From assembly GCF_000004075.3 (NCBI RefSeq), contig NC_026659.2, positions 25,314,272 to 25,378,271 of the forward strand: 64,000 bases of DNA, given 5' to 3'. The first letter of the stretch is position 1. The number at the start of each line of letters is the position of its first letter. Source of the stretch: Cucumis sativus. Taxonomy: Eukaryota > Streptophyta > Magnoliopsida > Cucurbitales > Cucurbitaceae. The notes beneath the pieces were generated by a model. That model did not search any database, was not told the origin of the DNA, and saw nothing but the letters and a program-made list of their open reading frames with translations. Below are positions 44,001 through 55,510 of this stretch, piece by piece. The position numbers were made by a program, and so were the translations under genes.

Positions 44001-46154
44001 CAAACGGAAAAAACTACATTCTACAAGTGTAATTAACATCAAAATTAAAAATGGTAAAAACTGCTAACAAATAACCACAATTTTTAACAGCCATATAGTG
44101 ATGAGAGTAATAGTAAACAATTCCCATAAATACAAACCTTTTTACTTTCACCAGCTGTGTCAGACAACTCAACATGTCTCCAGCCAGCTCCAAGCTGATC
44201 AACCCTAAACAACTATGATTTGTAAGATATCTTTCTAACCAAACAGGAAGATGAGAAATAAAGTGGTGCAACAATAAAAATATATAAGTATAGAAATAAA
44301 AATAGAACCTAACCGATGATATCTCAAACAATAACGATCATTTGCATGAAGCTACGTGGTCAAGGAAAATAGCAAAGTTTGACAAATTGTCAACAACAAT
44401 TACAAATAACAAAATCAAAGCCCTATTAAACGACCATTCCCATATCAAAATACTAATAAGATGCTATGATATAAGCAAAGGAAAATCTAAAGAAGGTAGT
44501 ATGATGAAGCAGTAGAAGATGCTAAATATTTCAATTTCGCAGATTTCACTACCAAAAAAATCAGTTAAAAGAATTTCACGAAGCTTGGAAGTTCATTCCC
44601 ATTATTATAATAAAGCTGCAGGAACCACCTCTCTGCATTGGTAGTTGACTTAATAATATTGTTGCTTCTTCCACCAATTTCAACGTTGCTGGATGTATCG
44701 GAATCACATTCACTAGAACTGCTGGATGAATCCTTTTTGCTTACTAGGACCTTTTGTGGGAGGTCAGACTTCAGATGGTTTTTTTCTTCATGTTTTTCAT
44801 CACTGTGCTGAACATCTGCTACGATAGTTGGAAATTCTTCAGTAGGGGAAGATTTATTTTTCTTCCTCCTGTAATTTTTAAATTTGAAATAAGTACCCAG
44901 AACATATAAACTGATTGCAAAAATTATAAGCGTTAAGGAGAAATTGGAATTAACAAAGTATATACAATAACTAATCTTTATAAGCACAAAAGAAGAAAAG
45001 GAATTAGAAAGCAAAGTGTACCACTTGAGTTCTGTTAAAGAAGACGGAAAACAAGAAGTATAAAGAACATAAAAACTCAAACATGGAAATATTGCTAGAA
45101 AACATAAAGACAGTTGTAGCCATTTTGATGAAGATAATAAGTTAGATTATTTTTAAAGTTTCATCACATTGTTAGTTGGAGGATCCAAGTTGACCAAATA
45201 CCCATCTTCTATGCCAGAAAAGGCATACTTATTACTAGATAATCATGTTCACTCTCAGTGCTAGTCTCAATAGGCATCAAAATATCAGAGTTGATACAGG
45301 CACTATACGTACTTCGACTTGCGAATTATCTTCGAAGCTTTCCTTTTTTTGGACACTTTTTTTCCTACTGGCACAGCTTTCACCTGCAAAGTAGCATTAG
45401 CTTCATCTTCCTCTGATTGACTCTCATACCCATTAGATTCATTTTCAAACTCCTTATCAGCGAGAAGTTTCACTCCTTTGTCAACAGGTTTCCTCTCCCT
45501 GAACTCCTCGGTTTCGATCAATCTGTTACCGCCACCCAGAATAGTTGCCTTACTTTTCTTCTTCTTCACTCTGGTCAACAAAGAAGTTTTTAAATTCCAG
45601 CAAAAGAGTAAATGAAAACACAAACAAATGTCACTCACAAACCAACCTGACAATGTCCTTATCCTTCAAGATGCAAACTGACTCAAATGGAGGTAACACA
45701 AAGCCATCCATCTACCACAAAAACAAAGACAAACAATGTTCCAACATTACGAAGAGTGAAAACAATGAAAAGTAAAGCAAGAGAATAGAGAGAGAAAACA
45801 AATTCGTTCCACAGCGAAAATTTCCATTTCGTTTCTACAAGCGATTCAAACTTAATTCGAGTAGACCAGTTGAGCATATAGAATCGCAGATACTTCCAGG
45901 AACTTCATCCTTAGACAATCGTTGAGTAAAGTAACATGATCACAGAGAGAGAGAGAGAGAGATCTTACAGAAAGGATGACACCGTTGGGACAAGCATCGT
46001 GAAGACAGAAAATGGAGAGGATGTAGGAGGATAAGTCGGAAATAGTTCGGAGATGGGGTTTTAGGACAATCCAGCTCCGGCTCAACCCGGTGAGGGAATC
46101 GGTGAGTAGGTCCTTGTCTTTGAACGAAACTCGCAGTCTCACAGCCTCCATCAT
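41034..46154 (-). CDS. COILIN: Coilin, Cajal body scaffold protein
   Basis: Thirteen exons were joined by GT-AG sites and frame: 45969-46154, 45647-45711, 45313-45570, 44629-44868, 44138-44204, 43545-43616, 43129-43258, 42902-42948, 42605-42814, 41935-42006, 41700-41849, 41311-41464, 41034-41221. They give 612 residues, close to the Arabidopsis protein (about 608, At1g13030). Coilin organises Cajal bodies, where spliceosomal snRNPs mature. Seen: N-terminal self-association domain (VRLRVSF, LSRSWIVLKP, DACPNG), YESQSEEDE acidic stretch, several Lys-rich nuclear signals, Ser/Asp-rich middle, RRKKAKRRWLRE, GHIRFEP, WNGITNKKKGQKW, and the C-terminal Tudor-like part (IAYRLIELSSTWTPEISSFR, residues 430-449, then AGKVSWYD), ending WSYRALRGSALGPTM. 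All joins keep phase. Start 46154 or the adjacent ATG 46151. Confidence 0.94.
45943..45962. repeat. (GA)n microsatellite in coilin intron 1
   Basis: GA run just after the first splice donor of coilin; CT on the coding strand. Confidence 0.9.
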
Positions 46155-49100
46155 GCAGCAGAGAGGAGGAAAAATGGCAGCGAAGAAGGTTGAAGTGGCA
46201 ATCGGAACAATGGAGTGCTGAGTTTCGATGTTGTTAAACCCCTTGTGCGTTTACAATGTCAGTCTATCGGCGGTCGTCACTCGGCCACGGGCAGTGGAAG
46301 GTTGTGTTTAGGTTGTGTCTTTTCGGCTTGGTAAGTTTTAAGGCGAACTATATAAAATTAATAATTAATTTTAGATAAGTACTTACTTTATAAAAGGATT
46401 AATTTTTAAATTTAAAAAAAAAAACCCTTAAAACTGTTTAGTTTAGGGCCAAAATGTCCCTAAATTTTCTAAAAAAAGTTTCATAAATACTTTTAAATTT
46501 TCAATCGTGGATTCAAAATACAAATGTATGGTTAATTTTGAATTAAAATGTTGAAATTTTGACCACCATTAAAAAATTTATAAATAGTAATTAATTTTTA
46601 GAAAAGTTAACTTTAATTGATCTAAAATTTACTTACCCACCCAAATTTTAACATGGTAGTTTTAAATTTACTCAAACAATAATTATTAAGGTAGTAAATA
46701 AATATTTTGTTATTTTTAAGTAAGTAAACATATCTATTGTTTATATTATTATTATTTTAATATTTATTTATGATGATTTGGGGAACTTTTTACGATATAA
46801 TAAAAATATTAATTTAACTCTTTTAGCGATATCAAATCCATGAAAAATGTGAAAATGAAAAATGTGAAAATAACTATAGAAATATTGGTTGAACGTTTAA
46901 TGATGGTTTTAACATTAAGTTTAACATTAACATTAAAAATCATTAATTTCAGTCTTTTTTTTCTGTATGTATTTAAATAATTTTGTTATTTATGACAATT
47001 CTGTTTTTACTTAAATCTCTACTTTCATGGTTATAAACGGTGTCTCTCTATTTTAAATACAATAGGCTTCTAAAATTAAGCTTAAAAAAAAGTTGTTATA
47101 ACATTATTTTTAAAAACCTAAATCTTACGTTTTATTACCTTCCTTGTAACTAATGCTATTTAAAAGTTATTCCATACTTTGGAAGGTAAATAAATTTTGT
47201 TTTTAGAATTTCATTAGTTATTCCAACGTTTTTATTTAATGAGAGTCAAAAACCAAAGTTACAAAACTTATTCCATACTTTGGGAGGTAAATAAATTTTG
47301 TTTTTAGAATTTCATTAGTTATTTCAACGTTTTTATTCAATGAGAGTGAAAAACCACAGTTACAAAATTCAATAAACACATGTAAAAATTTTTAAAAATA
47401 AAATAAAAAATGAAGTCATTTTAAATCGTAGTGGAGTCTTTTTCATTTTTTGTTCGTTTGTTTTTTTAAGAACAAAATAACTAAAGAACCAACTTAGGCC
47501 AAAGAGTAAGTCAAAACATTATTTCAGTTGACGAGCACAAGTAAAAGAGACATAGCTCAAACTCATTTGTATAGGCTTTAGCCTAATAGATGAAAAAAAA
47601 AAAACTATTGTTAATTATGATATTCACATGTTATAATATGTAATCACAAGTATATATCTGTATGTATGTATCGTAATATTAATAACATATAATACATATA
47701 TAACTCAAATTTCTTTTAAAAAAACTGTAGCCTAGACACAATCCAACTATTGCAACTTACAATTTTAGGTTGAACAGTCTAAGTTGTTTGGATTGCAGGT
47801 TAATTTAAATATACGTAATAAGAGTTTACTGCCTCATTTTATGTTATATGTGATTCGACAAGATGAAGGAAGAGTTATCAGAACTACGGAGTTGCCATTT
47901 TTAATATATTTCAAAGTATGAAAGGTCTTTAAGAAACTAACGAAAGAGGAAGACAAAGCGATTTGGGTGGAATCCATAGGAGACAACGAGAATTGCTCAA
48001 ATAAGTGAAAGAGAATGATAAAAATGTTCATTGGAGCCCAACTTCCTCCTGAACAAATAAACTTCAATGGAACTTTTAAGAGCCAGCGAGAGAGTTAAGA
48101 AGATCATTTGAAAGAAGTTGATGTCCAAGGAGCAAGACGATGCTTGTGAAACTATAGAGTAGTGATCTCTCCTCTTTTCCACCCACGTAAAAATCTCATG
48201 CCTACACACCTAAGCAACAAATCAAGCGAAGAAGATGGAGTTAGAAAAAAGTTATAAAAGAAACATAACCAAATTGCTCGCATCTTATTTGATAACTATT
48301 TCGCTCTCCAAATTTCTTATTTTTGTTATCAATTTTCTATCGACATCTTCTAAAACCACGTTAAGTTTTAAAAACTTGAAAAATGTAGATTTTGGACTAG
48401 AGTTGCCTGCGTGTTATTATTGTGTAAGGGTCACTCTAACAAGAATCGTTCAAAGGAACAAATTTGGATGAAGAAATGTGGAGAAAATAAACTTAATTTT
48501 CAATACTAAAAAAAAACTCAAATTTACGATGGAACATAAATAAAATTATAAAAAGGTGAAAACGATGGAAAATATAATTTAATTAAAAATAGTGAGAATA
48601 ATTTGACTTTGATATTACAGTTTGGCTCAAAAGACTAAATCCATATATGAATTTTGGATTACATTACAATACATTTCAATTCAATTATGGGTGTCCAAAC
48701 ACCGTGTTCCTAAAATGGAAAAAAGCGTCAATCTCTACTGTATGTGTTAAGAACTCACAATTTAAAATAATCGATACAATGTTTTGTTGATTTCTTAATT
48801 TCACAAATAAGCAACACTATATACTATACAACTTTTAAATTCTAAACTCGTGACTATGAAATGAATTTTTTTTACACGTGACTAACTATCAACACAGCAA
48901 AGGTTATTGTTATCGACCTATTCATGAAACAACAACATACTAAATAGAAAAAAGTTTAGTTTCTCAAATCTAACCCCTCTCTTATAAGTATGTCCCTAAT
49001 AACGTTATCAAACAATTCTTAAAATATATTCTATCTAGTTTCTTACATACAAATATAAACAGTAATCTATCTTAATTTATGAGTGTATTATAAAATTTTG

Positions 49101-49452
49101 TTATTTAAAATAATTTAAAAGAAAATGAGAGGGATTGAAAACTATTTTGAATACTATTAGTAAGTAAGTATACTCAAGTACTTAACTAACTATAGATCCC
49201 AAGAGATCATGAGGGCCCTGTGATTGGATTACAAAGCGAGGCGACGAAAATACCCGAAACGAAAAGGTAATTTCACATAATGTCCTTTTAAGAGTTAGGC
49301 TAGTCTCGTCTCGATCCGACTGATATCCACCATCTCACATGGACCTTGGAAATCTTCATACAGAGAAGAAGAAACCATACCCAACTGAAGTTCGTTCCAC
49401 AACATAAAAACGAGCTCACTCAATAATTCTGGCTTTCACTCCAAAGCGAGCC
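46155..49452. other. Divergent spacer between coilin and the O-fucosyltransferase
   Basis: The two genes point away from each other, so promoters lie at both ends. The middle is AT-rich with a 101-bp tandem duplication (47165-47369). Open frames at 47834-48209 (minus) and 48235-48471 (plus) have no resemblance I can name and are not called. Confidence 0.55.
47165..47369. repeat. 101-bp tandem duplication
   Basis: The block TTCCATACTTTGG(A/G)AGGTAA starts at 47170 and again at 47271. The copies agree at nearly all positions over about 100 bases. No coding content. Confidence 0.9.
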
Positions 49453-52400
49453 ATGGTTGAGCTCAGGCATTCGAGCTCGCTTGGGAACAGAGCCACTTCT
49501 TCCCCAATGAAGCGGGACGAAGACTCCTCTCCCTTAGTCCCTGACCGCCAGTCTGAAGACCACGACGATCGTGATCGTCATTCGATCCGTGATCGTTCTT
49601 ACTCTAGGCTCACTTTTCAATCCTTATGCCCTTACTTTGCTGATGATTCTAGGGTTTCTCCTTATAACTCCAAGATCTCACTCTTCTTTGTCTTTCTAGT
49701 AGTTGCTGCTGCCTTGATCGCTGTTTTTTCAATTGTTAGACGTTTGGTTAGTTCTCCATTGCCTCTTTGATTTGCGTTTCTTGCTGGATTTCGTCTAATT
49801 TTATGTGAAATGTGTGTATTGCTGTCTGATTCGTTGTAGCAATTTCCGTGATTGATAATGGGGAAGGAATTACTGGCTTTGTTTTTTTTGTTTATCTATT
49901 GATTTGGTTTGGGGAAATCCAATGCGTTTCTTCTCATTGCAATGCAAGGAATGAGCCGTGGTTCGACAAATTTCCTGATGCTAGATTTGAGAAGCTCGAT
50001 GGAAATGTTTAAACTGTTCTAGATGTTCTGATGTTAGATTTAAGAAGTTTAATAGGAATGTCAAATTGTTCAAGTAGTTTCTAATGGATATGATTGGTTT
50101 CTTCATTGTAGAATTCCCCGTACTTGTGTGAAAAAGATGGCATTACTCTTCATTGTCCACCGGTAAGTTCTCGGGATGTATCTTCTTTTTCTCATTCTTG
50201 AAATATTTTCTAAAGAAATGGATTCGCCGCTTTAGGTTAAGGAACGTCCTTCACTCTGGGAGAATCCCTACTCGGCAACAACATCTTGGAAGCCTTGTGC
50301 TGAGCTTCGTGATTCTGAAATCTCAGGTAATCTTGGTTTAATATCGGAGTATATAGAGGAGGCTTTATTCTTTCTACTTTAGCTCTTCCTTTGTTCTTGT
50401 ACGCTTCGAACTTAGAATGTTCTTTTGCTTTTGACAGATCTTCCGCCTGAAAATGAAACAAATGGCTACATATTCATCCATGCTGAAGGCGGTCTTAATC
50501 AGCAGAGAATTGCCGTGTGATATCTCCCTCCCAAACTTCAATATTAATAACCAAAATTTCCAGGATTTCTTGTCAATTAACTTTTCCTTTTCTTGCTTGC
50601 AGATTTGCAATGCGGTTGCTGTGGCTAAAATACTAAACGCAACACTTATTTTGCCAGTTTTAAAGCAAGATCAAATCTGGAAGGACCAAACGTAAGTTTT
50701 ATCAACCATTTACACCCACGTTGTCTGCATGTGAAATAGAAGCTTGAATTCTCTGTTGCTATTTTTTCCCCTAACATTTCTAAGATTGTTCTTTTATTCT
50801 AGGTTTTTTAACTCTTAATGCTTAATGAAAAATTGAAAAACATACCGATGATCATTGTTGTAATTGTTTGAAAATAATCAACCAAGTGAAACTCTTTGCT
50901 CAATGTGGTAAATATTCTGCCAACATATCAACTCATTACAGTCACCCTAAGAATGTTTATTTGGTCTGCTTCCCAAGAATTCTTAAGCTTTTCATTGTTG
51001 TCTTCCTTTGTCAAGCTTTATTTGCCCAATTGGAAATGACTATTTTAGTAGTGTGGATGTTTGCATCAATACTTCTCAACTAGTCCTGCAAAGGCTGTGA
51101 TGTTTGTGATCAGAAAAGTTTAGGACGGTAAAATATTATTGAGACTAGAAAGCTTCGTAGGACATTGCTTTTAATGTCATTATGTTACATTTTTAATGCA
51201 AGGTGGGCTTTCTTTAAGAGCTACACTTTCTAGTTTCTATATCAATGATTGAACGTGAAATATCTTTATACCTCTTAGACATCTGGCCAAGCCATGTTGG
51301 CACTTTGATTTTTTTTCATGGAGGTACTCATATGGTCATTTTGAATTTGCTTACCTTGGCCAACCCACCGTACATTAATTTTGTAAAATAAATTTTATTT
51401 TATATTTTCCCTTGAAAAACGGCTATGGAATTGTTGTTAATTGTATGAACTAGTCTCGGCTAGCTAGTACTCTGTGTTTTTCATTGGCCACTCCCTTAAC
51501 TCCAAATAGATAAGGCAATTAAAACATTTGTACGTACATGTGTTTGAAGAATTGGTTTTTGGGGTTTCTTCACAATAATATATTATGAAAAACAATGCAG
51601 GAAATTTGAGGACATTTTTGATGTTGATCATTTCATTAACTATCTGAAGAATGATGTGCGGGTTGTTCGGGATATTCCTGATTGGTTTACAGACAAAACA
51701 GAGCTATTTACTAGTATAAGGTTCGTTGATATTTGGTTCTTGTGTCGTTTGATTTTCATCTTAGAGTTGTTAGCTGCACATAGACTATGGGAGGTGTACA
51801 GAAAAATTTTAACTTTTTCCCTCCAGAAAATATTGTTTACGGTCAATTGCTTAATGTTTATTTTGTCTGAGCTTTTGTTTATTGAAGTAAATAACTGACA
51901 GTTAAATTCCAATATAACATGCCGATTCTTCCTGGAGCCTTAGCTTATCTATACTATTCCCCTCCATTCCCACCTTGAAATTTCGTTACTTAGAGGGCTC
52001 AGATTTTTTTCTTCGCAAGTAACTGGCTAATATACAGCTGTGGTGGAAGAAGTTGCTCATATGATATACAGCTGGCTTGTAATTGTCATTGATCCTTGGA
52101 TAAAGTTTATTGCAGACGTACAGTCAAGAACATTCCAAAGTATGCACCAGCACAATTTTACATTGACAATGTACTTCCTCGTATCAAAGAGAAGAAGATA
52201 ATGGCACTAAAACCTTTTGTTGATCGGCTTGGGTAATTTTTTTTCCTTTTTCTTTCAAATGAATTTTGCTTTGTGTATCTGGATACTCTCTTTTCATGCA
52301 TGCAATTTCAACCAAATTAACATCCTTGGCCTTATGGTATCAGGTATGACAATGTTCCTTCAGAAATCAACAGGCTAAGGTGCAGAGTAAACTATCACGC

Positions 52401-53937
52401 TCTTAAATTTCTTCCTGACATAGAGCATATGGCTGATGTATTAGCTTCAAGGATGAGAAGTCGCACAAACAGTTCAAATCCATATATGTAAGTATGGTTA
52501 TAACGGGAATGCATAATTAATTATGCATTGGATTTTTGGGTCTAATGTAATCTGTCTACAGGGCTCTTCATCTAAGGTTTGAGAAAGGAATGGTTGGACT
52601 ATCATTTTGTGACTTTGTGGGGACAAGAGAGGAGAAAGTCAAAATGGCAGAATATAGGAAAAAAGAATGGCCACGTAGATATAAGGTGACCTAGAAAGTA
52701 ATTTGTTTTGCCCTATATGTATCAAATTGTACCTAAATATGAATAAACAAAAGTAGCACATTTGATATCCGTTCTTTATTTGGAAATTTGGTTTGCAGAA
52801 TGGTTCCCATCTGTGGCAACTGGCCCTGCAGAAAAGAAAGGAAGGACGGTGCCCTCTTGAGCCTGGGGAAGTAGCTGTAATTCTTAGAGCAATGGGCTAT
52901 CCAAAGGAAACTCAAATTTATGTTGCATCCGGTCAGGTGTATGGCGGACAGAATAGGATGGCACCACTAAGGAACATGTTCCCAAATCTGGTAAAATATT
53001 TTTGTCCTCTTTACAACTTCATATTCCTATTGAGAAATGTTCAAGAACTTGCCTAACTATTCATGTTTTACTTTCAACACTGCTTAAATCATTAATGTTA
53101 GTAGATGCATGACCCGGCTCGAGGATCCATACCAAGTATAAGATGAACGATATAATAATAGAGAACTTGTGTGACGTTGATGAACTTGAAAATCCAATGC
53201 AATTAAAACTTGAAAAGTTCAATGATCCGGTTGGAGTATCTATACCAAGTATACGATGAATGATATAAAAACAGAGAACTTATGTGACATTGATGAATTC
53301 AAAAAATCTAATGAAACTTTCACCATTTGATTCATTTCTTCAAAATTATAAGATTTGACGTTGATTTGACCATCTTTTTAAACAAATGTCTGTTACTTCC
53401 CTCTGTTTTTCTCTGAAGATTTGACCTCAAAGATTTCACAGAAATTGACATCTTTCCATTCATACCAACGTTTAAACTTGTTGGATACTCCAACTCCTTT
53501 CATGTTCTTTAGTTTTGAAATCAAACCATACAATTCCCTGTTCCCTATTTTGATATTTTGATCTTGAGCACTAACAGGTGACAAAGGAAGAGCTAGCTAC
53601 CAAAGAGGAATTGGATAGCTTCAGGAAACATGTTACGAGTTTAGCAGCATTGGATTTCTTAGTATGTTTGAAGTCTGACGTATTTGTGATGACTCATGGA
53701 GGCAACTTTGCAAAATTGATTATTGGGGCACGCCGATATTTGGGCCATCGTCTAAAATCCATAAAACCAGATAAAGGGCTAATGTCAAAATCATTCGGAG
53801 ACCCATACATGGGGTGGGCTCCTTTCGTAGAGGATGTCGTTGTCACCCACCAAACCCGAACCGGATTACCAGAAGAAACCTTTCCCAACTATGACCTTTG
53901 GGAGAATCCCCTCACCCCATGCATGTGCAGAGCTTAA
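49453..53937 (+). CDS. O-fucosyltransferase family protein (GT106 type)
   Basis: Eleven exons: 49453-49746, 50112-50162, 50236-50326, 50438-50514, 50603-50691, 51601-51720, 52116-52232, 52344-52487, 52562-52685, 52799-52990, 53578-53937. They join in phase to 552 residues. Plant O-FucT-fold proteins are Golgi type II membrane glycosyltransferases; some members act in pectin or spliceoprotein glycosylation, but donor and acceptor cannot be read here. Seen: cytosolic tail, membrane span about 75-95 (ISLFFVFLVVAAALIAVFSI), donor-site motif AEGGLNQQR (161-169), ALHLRFEKGMVGLSFC (from 329, with the family's His-Leu-Arg-Phe), and SDVFVMTHGGNFA (466-478). The end PLTPCMCRA follows. All 11 acceptors are AG and donors GT. 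No lesion found. Confidence 0.9.
53110..53305. repeat. Imperfect duplication in O-fucosyltransferase intron 10
   Basis: The phrase ATACCAAGTATA(A/C)GATGAA(C/T)GATATAA, then AGAGAACTT(G/A)TGTGAC and TTGATGAA, occurs near 53129 and again near 53241, about 112 bases apart. The copies are clearly diverged. Confidence 0.8.
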
Positions 53938-55510
53938 CTAGAACACATATCATATGGGATTTAAACCGATTTTTTTGTTTTGGAGAATCTCCTTCCATCA
54001 ACACCATTTATTTCTTTAGCAAGTGGAAAGTTTCTTCCCCCAGAAAGATTGAACATGGGGTGGCTATTGTGAAATGGAGGTTGGAGGAATGAAATGGTTG
54101 CTGCTGCCTCCTCGTGAACTGCTGGAGAAAGTTGACGATGCCAATCTTCTGTGGATGTGTTTTTTTGTATCCTTAACGAGAGAACTTGTTTGAGCAGTTT
54201 TCTCCATTAAGGAATAGATGATTTTGCAGGTGTCCCAGTTGTACGCAAAATGTTGAAGGTCTGGTACGTATAATAAGCAACTTCTCCTAGGATGCATTAT
54301 ATGAACTGCCCCAAGCCCATGTACCATTTAACTTCCTTTTTTTCTTTTTCCTCCCTTCTTTTTGTAGTATGATTTGACTTTGTTTTTAGTAAATATGTTG
54401 ATTAACGTTGTTGCTCACATCTTATAGAATAGCAATTTTTGTCTATCATGAAGTTTTTCGTTTATAGAACTTTGCCTTCGTGGCTGTGATATCAAATTTG
54501 GACCTTCCTGATGCTTTTTTGAGGTCCTTTTTAGGTAATTTGGGTATAGTTCAATGTATAAAAGACATTAATTACTATTCTAAAGTTTGATGATTTGATT
54601 CTAAAGAAAAAGATGCGCTATGGAGTATGTTTCTGAATTTTGTTTTGGAGAATGGATACAATCATGGTTAACTGTTTTATCCTCGTTAAGTTACTCGATT
54701 TTTTTCAAAGCTTTCAAAATATTCATTCGAGAAATGGGGAGTTAGGTTATGGTTTCACAAATTAAAAGTACACTAACATTTTTGTTACCATAAATAGGGA
54801 TCTCAATTGTTTTTAAAAATTGGCTTATAGAATGTAAGGTTATTGGTGTTCTTGGTCTGCACACAAAATCACATTGTCAACCTCCCCTCTCTTGCTCGAA
54901 TTCCTCCCAAACATTCTAAATTTGCCCGATTCCAAAATCGAGCAAATGCCGTATCAAATTCTTCACCTACTTCTTCGTCGTTGTTAAAAAAAATAATTAA
55001 TAAATAAATGTTTCAATTTGATCTCTGAATTTTATCCATTTTGACATTAATTAATACACTATTAAATTAATAATAAATGTAAAGAGTAAAACCAAGCTAT
55101 AATTTTTTTTTCTGAAACAAATTGAAAGAAAAAATTGTAACTTTGAAACTCAAATTGATAATAATAATAATAATAATAAATAAGTATTTTTCCTTAAATT
55201 TGATAAGTAAATAGAATAAACCTCTTCGATTACCAAATTAATCCCAATTCGCTATGAATCAGTAATTAATTAAAAAGTCAACAAATCATGCTACCATAAA
55301 CCCTCCCAATCTTCCAAATACGCCGGTCATCTTCTTCCCGTTTTCTTTCTGGTTCTGTAGCCTTAATCTTGTTCTTAGCCCAAACAACTCAACCTTATCC
55401 AACCAAAATCCCCACAAAAGCTAAGTCCTAACAACTCCCACGCCTTGTTACATATATATATATGGATCTATGGACCATCATCTTTCACTCACTATCTCCC
55501 TATCTTTCTC
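53938..55510. other. Spacer between O-fucosyltransferase and GDSL genes
   Basis: Contains the 3' untranslated region of the transferase, an ATA/AAT microsatellite at about 55158-55180 and the GDSL promoter. No gene recognised; the minus-strand frame at 54064-54327 looks spurious. Confidence 0.55.
55452..55463 (+). promoter_or_regulatory. Candidate TATA box of the GDSL gene
   Basis: An ATATATATATAT run about 50-60 bases before ATG 55511. Plausible distance, low specificity. Confidence 0.35.

Noticed and set aside
47834-48209. Possible minus-strand exons
   Set aside because: Two overlapping frames with no recognised domain and no consistent splice pattern.
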